From an uncultured Planococcus sp. (GTDB taxonomy: Bacteria > Bacillota > Bacilli > Bacillales_A > Planococcaceae), in NCBI GenBank assembly GCA_947493585.1, contig CANLRI010000001.1:1054001-1118000 (forward strand): DNA of 64,000 nt. The letters run 5' to 3'. This document shows, piece by piece, positions 33,542-40,922 of the stretch. The notes below the pieces were generated by a model that was given only the letters and a program-made list of their open reading frames with translations, was not told the DNA's origin and did no database searches. The position numbers and the translations under genes were made by a program. Every line of letters begins with the position of its first letter. Within the stretch, counting starts at the first letter, position 1.

Positions 33542-33847
33542 ATGTACATCGTCACATCTACAGTCATCGTACCTGAAGACAAAGTGCAAGACGTCATAGA
33601 AATTTATCAAAAACGATCGCGTCGTGTAGACCAGGCGGAAGGCTTCACTTCGTTCCGCTTGATCCAAAACACAAAAAAGCGCCATGAACTGACCGTCCAC
33701 TTGGAATGGCAATCCAAGCAAGCATATATGAATTGGGTCAAGAGCCAGGAGTTCAAGGAAATCCATGATTTGGAGAAGAATTATCCAGACCAGGAACTCG
33801 CGGGCATCGTCCCGAAAGTCCATCAATACGAAGTGGTGGCCGAATGA
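33542..33847 (+). CDS. Antibiotic biosynthesis monooxygenase (ABM) domain protein, HmoB/IsdG-like
   Basis: 101 residues forming one ferredoxin-like ABM domain: an N-terminal strand Met-Tyr-Ile-Val-Thr, a helix ending Arg-Ser-Arg-Arg-Val, a Gly-Phe-Thr-Ser-Phe-Arg-Leu strand, and Val-His-Leu-Glu-Trp near 69-73. A late Trp-Val-Lys-Ser-Gln-Glu-Phe helix recalls haem-degrading IsdG/HmoA relatives. Such proteins dimerise and degrade haem or oxidise small substrates; which one cannot be told here. ATG 33542 follows AAGGGGG by about 8 nt. It is the first gene of a four-gene operon with an ATGA overlap to the next. Confidence 0.78.
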   Translation: MYIVTSTVIVPEDKVQDVIEIYQKRSRRVDQAEGFTSFRLIQNTKKRHELTVHLEWQSKQAYMNWVKSQEFKEIHDLEKNYPDQELAGIVPKVHQYEVVAE

Positions 33848-34212
33848 ACCAGGAGCAAAAACAGAAAATCGCAACCGACACGGCAGACGGTATATACGAA
33901 GCATACCCGAATTTATGGGAGCGTTTCGGCGATAAGGGATATGAACATACCGTCAAAGATAATCACCACCACTTGGATTACCTTGAAACTGCGTGGGAGC
34001 TGCAAAGCGAGCAATCCTTTCTAGACTATGCCATCTGGCTCGAGACGGTGCTCTTGAGCCGCAATGTCGAAACTGCTCTCATCATCGATAATTTTCAGCG
34101 GCTTATTGAAATAGTGCCGCGTCATACCGAAACAACGCAAGGAGATTTCATGCTGGGCTGCCTCGATCGCGCAGTCCGGTTATTGGAGCTCCCTCAACAT
34201 AAAAGGGGCTGA
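33844..34212 (+). CDS. Uncharacterised helical protein in the B12/STAS operon
   Basis: 122 residues, almost entirely helical by appearance, soluble, with a histidine triplet (Asn-His-His-His-Leu-Asp-Tyr-Leu near 39-46) and many Trp/Tyr/Glu residues. I do not recognise the family. It starts in an ATGA overlap with the ABM gene and ends 4 nt before the B12-binding gene, so it is an obligate member of this operon. Size and helical nature would fit a sensor like the N-terminal globin-like half of RsbR proteins, or a partner of the B12 domain. This is speculation from context. Confidence 0.7.
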   Translation: MNQEQKQKIATDTADGIYEAYPNLWERFGDKGYEHTVKDNHHHLDYLETAWELQSEQSFLDYAIWLETVLLSRNVETALIIDNFQRLIEIVPRHTETTQGDFMLGCLDRAVRLLELPQHKRG

Positions 34213-34216
34213 TCAA

Positions 34217-34867
34217 ATGAACGAGTCATCACAACTTTCGGATCTTTTTTTGCAAGGGCAGGAAGAGGAAGCTTTGAAATACGTCCAGGACTTCCTGGAA
34301 AACCATTCACATGAACAGCTTTACGACGAACTTCTGACGCCGGCGATGTATCGCATCGGAGAATTATGGGAGAAAAATGAAATTTCAGTAGCGGAAGAGC
34401 ATTTGGCAACCGCCGTCTGCGATTTTGTCTTGTCCGCTACGGAACTGCGCAATAAAGATAAAGCTGGCCGCAAAAAGGCGATGATCTTCGGTCCGGAAGG
34501 CGAAGAGCATTACATCGGGCTCAAGATGGTCTCTGCGATGTTCCGCGAAGAGGGATATGAAGTGCGTTATATGGGGCCGAATCTGCCCCTCGACTCGGCA
34601 CTCAAGTTGGCTGATGAATGGCAGCCGGACGTGGTGGCATTGTCGGGCGCACTTGCACATCGCTTGCCGGTTTTGAAAACCTATGCAGAAACATTTGCAA
34701 AAGCTGAATTCAAACCGGCCGTCTTGATCGGCGGCAGGGCCGTCACCTTGTCGAGCTTTGCGGATTTGCACATAAAAGGAGCGGTCGTCGTCCGGGAACT
34801 CGGGGCGCTCCGCGAATGGATCCGCACCGGAAAGGGGTCGAACGATGACACGCTCTCTACTGGCTGA
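34217..34867 (+). CDS. Stand-alone B12-binding domain protein with CarH-type photoreceptor signature
   Basis: 216 residues. The N-terminal helical cap (about 5-80) carries Trp51 followed after nine residues by Glu61-His62, the Wx9EH motif that marks light-sensing B12 proteins of the CarH/LitR type. The Rossmann domain (about 87-205) has the axial-ligand motif Glu96-x-His98-x-x-Gly101, then Ser-Gly-Ala-Leu and Ile-Gly-Gly-Arg. There is no MerR DNA-binding domain, unlike CarH, so output must pass through a partner. The STAS gene overlaps its end by 23 nt. ATG 34217 is preceded by AAAGGGG. Binding of adenosylcobalamin and a light response are inferred from motifs. Confidence 0.85.
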   Translation: MNESSQLSDLFLQGQEEEALKYVQDFLENHSHEQLYDELLTPAMYRIGELWEKNEISVAEEHLATAVCDFVLSATELRNKDKAGRKKAMIFGPEGEEHYIGLKMVSAMFREEGYEVRYMGPNLPLDSALKLADEWQPDVVALSGALAHRLPVLKTYAETFAKAEFKPAVLIGGRAVTLSSFADLHIKGAVVVRELGALREWIRTGKGSNDDTLSTG

Positions 34868-35606
34868 ATGGCCGCTTCCGGCTTTTCAATTGAACAATAG
34901 CTTTGCGGTCGTTGATTATTCCTTGGAAGCAGAACAGCTTTTCGGGAAACCAAGAGAATTCTTCGAATTGCTCGATGAAGGAAGCCGTGCCAAAGCGGAA
35001 CGGTTGCTGAAAGTACGCGACAGCAAAAAACCTGTCGAATTGAATTTCACCACAGCGGCCGGCTTCTTTTTAGCGGACGTCTATTACCGCTGGGACAGCG
35101 ACTTTTCGCTGAATCTTGTACTAGTGCCAAAAGATGAACAAATGGCCACTATCATGGCGCAATTGGTTCGCTTGCGAGGCCGCTTGAAAGAAACGGATTA
35201 TGAATTGCTCAAAGAAAAAGAACGGGCGGATGCACTGCTAGAGAAAGTACGCGAACTTTCCGCACCGTGCATCGCAATCGGCGGCGGGTACGTGCTCATT
35301 CCGTTGTTCGGTAATTTGGACGCCAAAAAAGTTGAAGCGATCCGCCCATATATTGTGACGCGCATCTACGAATACGAAGCCGATACGGTCGTGATCGATT
35401 TGACGGCGATGGGAACGGTGACGCAAGAAGGCGTCAGTTACCTGGAGTCGCTCGTTCAGACCTTGGGCGTCATGGGGATCGATGCGGTCATCACCGGCGT
35501 AAAGCCGGACCATGCCCAAAAATTGCATCTGTTGAAACGGGAAATGAATTTGCGGTTCGAAGCTTCACTGGAATCCGTCCTGACAACAGCCTCAGCAAAG
35601 CATTGA
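34845..35606 (+). CDS. STAS-domain protein with PAS-like N-terminus (RsbR-like)
   Basis: 253 residues. A PAS-like domain (about 5-95, with Phe-Gln-Leu-Asn-Asn-Ser-Phe-Ala-Val-Val-Asp) is followed by a coiled coil (about 105-140) and a C-terminal STAS domain (about 142-245). The STAS part resembles RsbR: Leu-Ser-Ala-Pro-Cys-Ile-Ala at its start and Val-Val-Ile-Asp-Leu-Thr, whose Thr matches the first phosphorylated Thr of RsbR; the second site (AGIRP-region Thr) is replaced by Lys. RsbR proteins are the sensory shell of stressosomes that trigger the general stress response. Start overlaps the B12 gene, with AAAGGGG 7 nt upstream. It is the last gene before a terminator. Confidence 0.82.
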   Translation: MTRSLLAEWPLPAFQLNNSFAVVDYSLEAEQLFGKPREFFELLDEGSRAKAERLLKVRDSKKPVELNFTTAAGFFLADVYYRWDSDFSLNLVLVPKDEQMATIMAQLVRLRGRLKETDYELLKEKERADALLEKVRELSAPCIAIGGGYVLIPLFGNLDAKKVEAIRPYIVTRIYEYEADTVVIDLTAMGTVTQEGVSYLESLVQTLGVMGIDAVITGVKPDHAQKLHLLKREMNLRFEASLESVLTTASAKH

Positions 35607-35608
35607 TG

Positions 35609-35636
35609 AAACCGGCCATGGGAGCCGGTTTTTTTC
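35609..35636 (+). terminator. Intrinsic terminator after the B12/STAS operon
   Basis: AACCGGC pairs with GCCGGTT around a 7-nt loop and is followed by seven T. Confidence 0.88.
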
Positions 35637-35753
35637 ATCGTTAGGAAGCCCGGTGACTGGATGTTTGTTTATTTCCCCGTAGGATATTCGGGTATATTTC
35701 AGGAATACACAATAGAAGAGGATTATTAAGAAGCTGCAGTGGAGGTGTTGGCG

Positions 35754-36695
35754 ATGGGATCATCACATGATCATTCGCATAGCCGCAACAAAAAAACATT
35801 GTTGATCGCCTTTTTAATCATCACCAGTTATATGGTGGTCGAGGCGGTCGGCGGATATCTAACGAATAGCCTTGCGCTGCTGGCTGATGCCGGCCATATG
35901 CTCAGCGATTCCATTTCGCTCGGTGTCGGCTACCTGGCTTTTTCCATCGGCGAAAAAGCAGCCGACCAAATGAAGACTTACGGCTATAAACGTTTTGAAA
36001 TTTTAGCGGCAGTCTTTAATGGAGTGACGCTCGTCTTGATTTCACTTTATATTTTCTATGAAGCCTACCACCGGTTTTCAGATCCACCGGAAATTGCGAC
36101 TTCAGGAATGTTGGCTATCGCGGTCATCGGCTTGCTCGTCAATATCCTCGTCGCGTGGATTTTGATGCGCGGCGGAGATACGAAAGAAAACTTGAACCTC
36201 CGTGCTGCTTTTTTGCATGTGCTGAGTGATTTGCTCGGATCGGTCGGCGCTATCACGGCAGCCCTTTTAATCATTTTCTTCGGATGGGCGTGGGCAGATC
36301 CATTGGCGAGTGTAGTCGTCGCTATCCTCGTCTTGATCAGCGGCTGGCGTGTAACGAAAGAAGCGGTTCATGTTTTGATGGAAGGCACGCCGAAAAATGT
36401 CGATCTGGAGCAAGTAGCGCAGACAATCGAAGCGCTGCCTGCCGTGAAAAGCATCCATGACCTTCATGTGTGGAGCATCACGAGCGGAAAAAATGCCATG
36501 TCAGGACATGTGGTCATCAAAGAACATATCTCGTTCAAGGACAGCCAGCAAGTGCTCAGGGATATTGAACAGGCACTGTTGGAGCTGAAAATCGGCCATG
36601 TTACCGTGCAGTTGGAAACCGAAGATCATCCCCATGACGACTCGATCCGCTGCCAAGAGCAAGAAGAGCCTGGGGCGGCAGGGCATCATCATTGA
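35754..36695 (+). CDS. Cation diffusion facilitator (CzcD/ZitB-like metal exporter)
   Basis: 313 residues with six membrane helices and a cytoplasmic C-terminal domain. His-rich ends (His-Asp-His-Ser-His near residue 5; Gly-His-His-His at the end) bind metal. The transport-site pairs are Ala-Asp-Ala-Gly-His in helix II near 46-50 and the later His-Val-Leu-Ser-Asp near 154-158. CDF proteins exchange Zn, Co, Cd or Mn for protons. ATG 35754 has GGAGGTG 7 nt upstream; the longer GTG frame overlaps it. Flanked by terminators, it stands alone next to the arsenic genes; its metal cannot be told from sequence, although helix II/V ligands of His/Asp type suggest Zn/Co/Cd. Confidence 0.92.
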   Translation: MGSSHDHSHSRNKKTLLIAFLIITSYMVVEAVGGYLTNSLALLADAGHMLSDSISLGVGYLAFSIGEKAADQMKTYGYKRFEILAAVFNGVTLVLISLYIFYEAYHRFSDPPEIATSGMLAIAVIGLLVNILVAWILMRGGDTKENLNLRAAFLHVLSDLLGSVGAITAALLIIFFGWAWADPLASVVVAILVLISGWRVTKEAVHVLMEGTPKNVDLEQVAQTIEALPAVKSIHDLHVWSITSGKNAMSGHVVIKEHISFKDSQQVLRDIEQALLELKIGHVTVQLETEDHPHDDSIRCQEQEEPGAAGHHH

Positions 36696-36713
36696 ATAAA
36701 AGGATTAAATGGG

Positions 36714-36742
36714 AAGGAGCGGAATAGATCCGCTCCTTTTTG
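36714..36742 (+). terminator. Intrinsic terminator after CDF gene
   Basis: GGAGCGG pairs with CCGCTCC around a 7-nt loop and is followed by five T. Confidence 0.88.
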
Positions 36743-36787
36743 CATGGGAAATTCAAGTTGTACATGTTTTACCGTCCAGATCTCTAC

Positions 36788-36816
36788 TTGAACATATAAG
36801 CATATGCTGATATGCT
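36788..36816 (+). promoter_or_regulatory. Promoter and candidate ArsR operator of the ars operon
   Basis: TTGAAC (36788-36793) and TATGCT (36811-36816) are spaced 17 nt. The spacer holds the perfect palindrome AGCATATGCT (36799-36808), the position expected for an ArsR repressor site. A related GCATATG stands before arsD. Confidence 0.6.
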
Positions 36817-36874
36817 GTATTTGGCATTACAGTATTTAACCAGACCTAAGTATAGAAGCGGGGGAAATCATCCG

Positions 36875-37225
36875 ATGGAAGTGAAAGCGCGAGAAATAGA
36901 AATCGACAAGGCGAGCATGGTGCTGAAGCTATTAGGCGATAAGACAAGATTATCGATGGTCAAATTGCTCGAAAAAAACGATTGCTGCGTCTGTGAATTC
37001 GTGGAAATCTTTAACGTCAGCCAGTCGGCGATCAGCCAGCATTTGCGCAAGCTTCGCGATCTCGGTTTAGTGAAGGAGAAGCGCAAGGGGCAATGGATTT
37101 TCTATTCATTGAACCAGGACAGTGAATTATACGATATGCTCATGCAAGTCTTGGCGTTTATTCCGAGCCAGGATGAGCGCATCGAGAGATTGGTGGAGCA
37201 GGGACTGCGCATTCGTTGTGAATAA
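36875..37225 (+). CDS. arsR: ArsR-type arsenic-responsive repressor
   Basis: 116 residues, winged helix of the ArsR/SmtB family. The metalloid site on the first recognition-domain helix is Cys37-Cys38-Val-Cys40, close to the Cys-Val-Cys of classical ArsR, so As(III)/Sb(III) sensing is likely. The recognition helix reads Ser-Gln-Ser-Ala-Ile-Ser-Gln-His-Leu-Arg-Lys-Leu. ATG 36875 is preferred (GGGGGA upstream) over the longer frame from 36812, which would run through the promoter. It leads the operon arsR-arsC-arsD-arsA-phosphatase-HesB. It should dissociate from its operator when arsenite binds. Confidence 0.93.
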   Translation: MEVKAREIEIDKASMVLKLLGDKTRLSMVKLLEKNDCCVCEFVEIFNVSQSAISQHLRKLRDLGLVKEKRKGQWIFYSLNQDSELYDMLMQVLAFIPSQDERIERLVEQGLRIRCE

Positions 37226-37305
37226 TTGTTGATACGGAAAAGGCCTTATGTTGAATAAATATTGATCTAACAAAAACCATTCATGGAACAAGGGAGCTAA
37301 TTAAT

Positions 37306-37725
37306 ATGACGAAAAAAACATTGTACTTTTTATGCACAGGCAATTCATGCCGCAGCCAGATGGCGGAAGGCTGGGGGAAAGAAATTTTGGGCGATGAGTG
37401 GCAAGTATTGAGTGCCGGAATCGAAGCGCATGGCTTGAACCCGAACGCGGTAAAAGCGATGAATGAAGTGAATATCGATATTTCACAACAGACTTCGGAT
37501 GTCATCGATACGGACATTTTGAATAATGCCGATTTCGTCGTAACGCTTTGCGGCGATGCCGCAGATAAATGCCCGATGACACCGCCACACGTAAAACGCG
37601 ACCACTGGGGCTTCACGGATCCAGCTAAAGCGCAAGGCACAGAAGAAGAGAAATGGAAAGTGTTCCAATCGGTACGCGATGATATCGAAGCACGCATCCG
37701 CCATTTCGCTGCAACTGGTGAATAA
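37306..37725 (+). CDS. arsC: Arsenate reductase, thioredoxin-coupled
   Basis: 139 residues of the low-molecular-weight phosphatase fold. The catalytic loop Cys10-Thr-Gly-Asn-Ser-Cys15-Arg and the redox pair Cys82/Cys89 (Leu-Cys-Gly-Asp ... Lys-Cys-Pro) match the thioredoxin-type ArsC of Staphylococcus and Bacillus at the same positions. It reduces arsenate to arsenite, which must then be exported. Start ATG 37306 with GGGAG about 9 nt upstream. A gap of 155 nt separates it from arsD, where many related operons have the acr3 or arsB permease gene. Confidence 0.95.
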   Translation: MTKKTLYFLCTGNSCRSQMAEGWGKEILGDEWQVLSAGIEAHGLNPNAVKAMNEVNIDISQQTSDVIDTDILNNADFVVTLCGDAADKCPMTPPHVKRDHWGFTDPAKAQGTEEEKWKVFQSVRDDIEARIRHFAATGE

Positions 37726-37800
37726 TTGAAGTTTCAGGAGGATGGAGATTGCGCTCCAACATTAGAATGTTAAATTTTTCAAATCTAGCTGCTCGAAGTT

Positions 37801-37826
37801 TTGAATAGAATACGCATATGTATGAT
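37801..37826 (+). promoter_or_regulatory. Second promoter/operator-like site before arsD
   Basis: TTGAAT (37801-37806), then CGCATATG (37813-37820) and TATGAT (37821-37826). It resembles the arsR operator region, which also has TTGAA followed by GCATATG. A GTTTTG at 17 nt may act as -35. It could give ArsR-controlled expression of arsD-arsA separately from arsRC. Confidence 0.4.
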
Positions 37827-37880
37827 GACTCTAATCTTATTTGATAGAACCAAACTACACAGGTTGAAGGAGAGCTGATC

Positions 37881-38240
37881 ATGAAAAAGGTAGAAATTTT
37901 CGACCCGGCGATGTGTTGTTCGACAGGCGTTTGCGGCCCCACTGTGGACCCGGAACTGACGCGCATTGCATCGGCCGTGTATTCTCTAGGGAAAAAAGGA
38001 TTTGCGATTTCACGCCATAACCTGACGGACGATCCCGGTGCGTTTGTGGATAATAAAAAAGTCAATCAAGTACTGGCCGAAAAAGGACCGGACGCCTTGC
38101 CTGTGGTATTGGTCGACGGGGATGTCGTAAAAGTCGCTGAATATCCGACCACCGAAGAGTTGGCAGAGTGGTTCGAGACATCACCGGCCGAATTGCAGGA
38201 AAAACCGCGCGTGCGTGTGTCATTGAACATCAACAACTAA
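37881..38240 (+). CDS. arsD: Arsenite metallochaperone ArsD
   Basis: 119 residues, thioredoxin-like fold. The three arsenite-binding cysteines are at Cys12, Cys13 and Cys18, identical in position to characterised ArsD proteins, followed by Gly-Pro-Thr-Val-Asp. The Leu-Pro-Val-Val-Leu-Val-Asp-Gly strand is also typical. ArsD hands As(III) to ArsA. The later vicinal Cys pairs of the R773 protein are absent. ATG 37881 follows GAAGGAG. It is 12 nt before arsA, in the usual order. Confidence 0.95.
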   Translation: MKKVEIFDPAMCCSTGVCGPTVDPELTRIASAVYSLGKKGFAISRHNLTDDPGAFVDNKKVNQVLAEKGPDALPVVLVDGDVVKVAEYPTTEELAEWFETSPAELQEKPRVRVSLNINN

Positions 38241-38252
38241 AGGAGCGTTCCT

Positions 38253-40022
38253 ATGTATTCATTGTTCAATCCGAATAAGATGGCTGTCACTCCGTTTTTG
38301 TTTTTCACCGGTAAAGGCGGTGTCGGGAAGACTTCGACTGCATGTGCCACAGCGGTCGCCCTGGCTGACCAAGGGAAAAAAGTGCTGCTTGTCAGCACCG
38401 ATCCCGCTTCAAATCTACAAGATGTGCTGGAAGTAGAACTGACGAACGACCCGAAATCCATTCCGTCAGTTGATAACTTGTCTGCTTGCAATATTGATCC
38501 TGAACAAGCAGCCCGTGCTTATAAAGAAAGCGTCGTCGGCCCTTACCGCGGCAAATTGCCGGATGCAGTGCTTGCGACGATGGAAGAGCAATTATCCGGC
38601 GCATGCACGGTTGAAATCGCGGCATTCGATGAGTTTTCGCATTTGATGGCAGATGATGAGATTTTAGCGCAATACGATCATGTGCTGTTTGATACGGCAC
38701 CGACCGGCCATACGCTGCGCCTGTTGCAATTGCCGACGGCGTGGAGCGGCTTTTTGGAAGACAGCACACACGGCGCATCATGCCTCGGCCCGCTCGCTGG
38801 GCTTGAAGGCAAAAAGGCGCTATATAAAAAAGCGGTGGATTCGCTGTCCGATGGGAGTAAAACGACTTTGATCTTAGTGGCGCGCCCGGACAATTCCTCT
38901 TTGCTCGAGGCGGACCGTGCGTCATCTGAATTAAAAGAAATCGGCATCAAAAACCAATTGCTCATCGTCAATGGGCTGCTTCAGACGCATCAGCCAGAAG
39001 ATGCGGTCTCGTCAGCATTTTATAAACGGCAGCGTGAGGCGATTGAACAGACACCTGAGGCGTTGAAGCAAGTGATGGCTTATTCATTGCCATATGTTTC
39101 TTATTCGCTCACGGGGATTGCAAACTTGCGCCATTTGTTCAGTTCATACGCGATCACTTCGTTCGAAACGGAAGAAGCGGGAGAGTCGCTCGACTTGCCG
39201 GGATTGGACAGCGTCATCGATGATTTTTCCAAAAATAATACACGCGTCATTTTCACGATGGGCAAAGGCGGTGTCGGCAAAACTTCCGTCGCATCAGCCA
39301 TCGCAGTCGGCTTGACCGAAAAAGGCCATAACGTCCATCTAACGACGACCGACCCGGCAGCTCACTTGGCATATACGTTTGAAGGAAGCGGCACACGCGA
39401 CAATTTGTCAATCAGCAGCATCAATCCCGAAATCGAAGTGGCGCGCTATAAACAGAATGTCATGGAACAGGCGGGAAGCGGGATGACTGAAGAAGAGCTC
39501 GCTTATTTGAAAGAAGACCTGGAATCGCCGTGCACCGAAGAAATCGCGTTGTTCCAAGCTTTCGCCAAAGTAGTGGAGAAATCCGAGAACGAAATCGTCG
39601 TCATCGATACCGCGCCCACCGGCCATACTTTATTGCTGCTCGATTCGACAGAAGCCTATCATAAGGAAATGAGCCGCTCGACAGGCGATGTGCCGGACAG
39701 CGTCAAAAAACTCTTGCCGCGCCTGCGCAATCCACAAGAAACAGGCGTCGTCATCGTCACCTTGGCGGAAGCAACGCCGGTATTGGAAGCTGCGCGACTC
39801 GAGGAAGACTTGAAGCGTGCAGGAATCGAGGCGAAATGGTGGGTCATCAACCAAAGCCTCTATGCAACTGATACAGCGGATTCCGTATTGAGAGGCCGGG
39901 CGATCTCCGAGAAAAAGTGGATCCGCAAAGTTGATGAAGAACTGGCCCGAAAATGCGCCATCATTCCGTGGCTTGAAGAAGAGAAGATTGGCTATGACCA
40001 ATTGAAGGAATTCATCTTATAA
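38253..40022 (+). CDS. arsA: Arsenical pump-driving ATPase ArsA
   Basis: 589 residues with two homologous halves, each with a P-loop Gly-Lys-Gly-Gly-Val-Gly-Lys-Thr-Ser (about 20-28 and 338-346) and a signal loop Asp-Thr-Ala-Pro-Thr-Gly-His-Thr. The three metalloid-binding cysteines are present: in Gly-Ala-Cys-Thr (near 117), Ala-Ser-Cys-Leu-Gly (near 177) and Ser-Pro-Cys-Thr (near 430). It energises an ArsB/Acr3 permease. No permease gene occurs in this operon or elsewhere in the window, so its membrane partner must be encoded at another locus. Start ATG 38253 after AAGGAGCG. Confidence 0.95.
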   Translation: MYSLFNPNKMAVTPFLFFTGKGGVGKTSTACATAVALADQGKKVLLVSTDPASNLQDVLEVELTNDPKSIPSVDNLSACNIDPEQAARAYKESVVGPYRGKLPDAVLATMEEQLSGACTVEIAAFDEFSHLMADDEILAQYDHVLFDTAPTGHTLRLLQLPTAWSGFLEDSTHGASCLGPLAGLEGKKALYKKAVDSLSDGSKTTLILVARPDNSSLLEADRASSELKEIGIKNQLLIVNGLLQTHQPEDAVSSAFYKRQREAIEQTPEALKQVMAYSLPYVSYSLTGIANLRHLFSSYAITSFETEEAGESLDLPGLDSVIDDFSKNNTRVIFTMGKGGVGKTSVASAIAVGLTEKGHNVHLTTTDPAAHLAYTFEGSGTRDNLSISSINPEIEVARYKQNVMEQAGSGMTEEELAYLKEDLESPCTEEIALFQAFAKVVEKSENEIVVIDTAPTGHTLLLLDSTEAYHKEMSRSTGDVPDSVKKLLPRLRNPQETGVVIVTLAEATPVLEAARLEEDLKRAGIEAKWWVINQSLYATDTADSVLRGRAISEKKWIRKVDEELARKCAIIPWLEEEKIGYDQLKEFIL

Positions 40023-40064
40023 TTATGGGAATATCAATTTAGTCTGGAAGGGATGAGGCAAACG

Positions 40065-40493
40065 ATGAGTGAAGCATACCAACAATTAGTGAAAGACCGC
40101 ATTTTCATCGGCGGCGCAGCAGATGCGAAAACAGCAGTTGAAAATGAAGGGATCGATGTCGTCTTCGATTTACGCGCAGAAGCAGGGGACGCCGACGAAA
40201 GCTATACGCGCATTCATGCACCGATTGTCGACGATTCTACAGAGCATCAGGATGAGTCGATTCAGGAGGCAGTGGACGGTGTCGTCACTGCGTACGAAGA
40301 AGGCAAGAAAGTCTTTTTCCACTGCGCAGGCGGCAGTAATCGCACCGGTACTGTTGCGATCGGCACCTTGCTTGCTTTAGGCGAAGCAAAGACCGTAGAA
40401 GAAGCCGAACAGATGGCGACGAACGTCCGGCCGAAAATCAGCGTGAAGCCGGAACTGAAAGAATCGCTGCACCGTATTTTTCCGCAAGCCTAA
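40065..40493 (+). CDS. Dual-specificity-type protein phosphatase in the ars operon
   Basis: 142 residues. The cysteine-phosphatase signature His86-Cys87-Ala-Gly-Gly-Ser-Asn-Arg93-Thr-Gly is intact, with the acidic Asp-Leu-Arg-Ala-Glu loop near 35-39 upstream. The fold is that of small dual-specificity (DSP/beta-lactamase-hydrolase-type) phosphatases. ATG 40065 is chosen because ATG 40053 directly abuts the GGAAGGG site. It follows arsA by 42 nt and precedes a HesB-like gene. Since arsenate mimics phosphate and As(III) attacks such cysteines, a role in metalloid response is conceivable, but the substrate is unknown. Confidence 0.8.
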   Translation: MSEAYQQLVKDRIFIGGAADAKTAVENEGIDVVFDLRAEAGDADESYTRIHAPIVDDSTEHQDESIQEAVDGVVTAYEEGKKVFFHCAGGSNRTGTVAIGTLLALGEAKTVEEAEQMATNVRPKISVKPELKESLHRIFPQA

Positions 40494-40542
40494 TCCATGT
40501 AAAAGTGAAGAATAATCGAAAAGAACAGGGGAGATGCAAGTT

Positions 40543-40821
40543 ATGATGATCACCGATGAAGCGAAAAACTATATCCAATCCATTCTGGAAGAGCAGCAAA
40601 CGGAAAACTTGCGCCTTTATGCAGTCGCTGGCTGCTGCGGCCCGCAAATCGGCTTGTCGCTCGATGCACCGGAACAAACGGATGAACTTATTGATGTGAA
40701 CGGCATCCGCGTAGCGGTCGCGCCTGACGCAAAAGACATGGCAGAGGAACTCGCCTTGGATTTTGATATACAAGGCGAGCAAGGCGGCCTTGTCATGATC
40801 GGCGCACCGACTGGCTGTTGA
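40543..40821 (+). CDS. HesB/IscA-like protein with Cys-Cys motif
   Basis: 92 residues with a HesB-like fold: a start helix Thr-Asp-Glu-Ala-Lys-Asn-Tyr-Ile, a strand ending Val-Ala-Gly-Cys31-Cys32-Gly-Pro, Ile-Gly-Leu-Ser-Leu, and a C-terminal Gly-Ala-Pro-Thr-Gly-Cys92. Compared with IscA, the CxC tail is reduced to one Cys and the internal Cys is doubled. Three thiols in one monomer could bind As(III) or an Fe-S cluster. ATG 40543 is preferred, with GGGGAG 9 nt upstream. It is the last gene of the ars operon, and homologues often occur in ars operons. Exact role unknown. Confidence 0.75.
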   Translation: MMITDEAKNYIQSILEEQQTENLRLYAVAGCCGPQIGLSLDAPEQTDELIDVNGIRVAVAPDAKDMAEELALDFDIQGEQGGLVMIGAPTGC

Positions 40822-40922
40822 ATAGAAAAAAGAGTGTTGAAGAAGTCTATAATCTTCTATAACTGAAAAGAGTGTGACACTATTCAACAGTTAAAAAGCA
40901 ACACATTATCACAGTATTTGGA

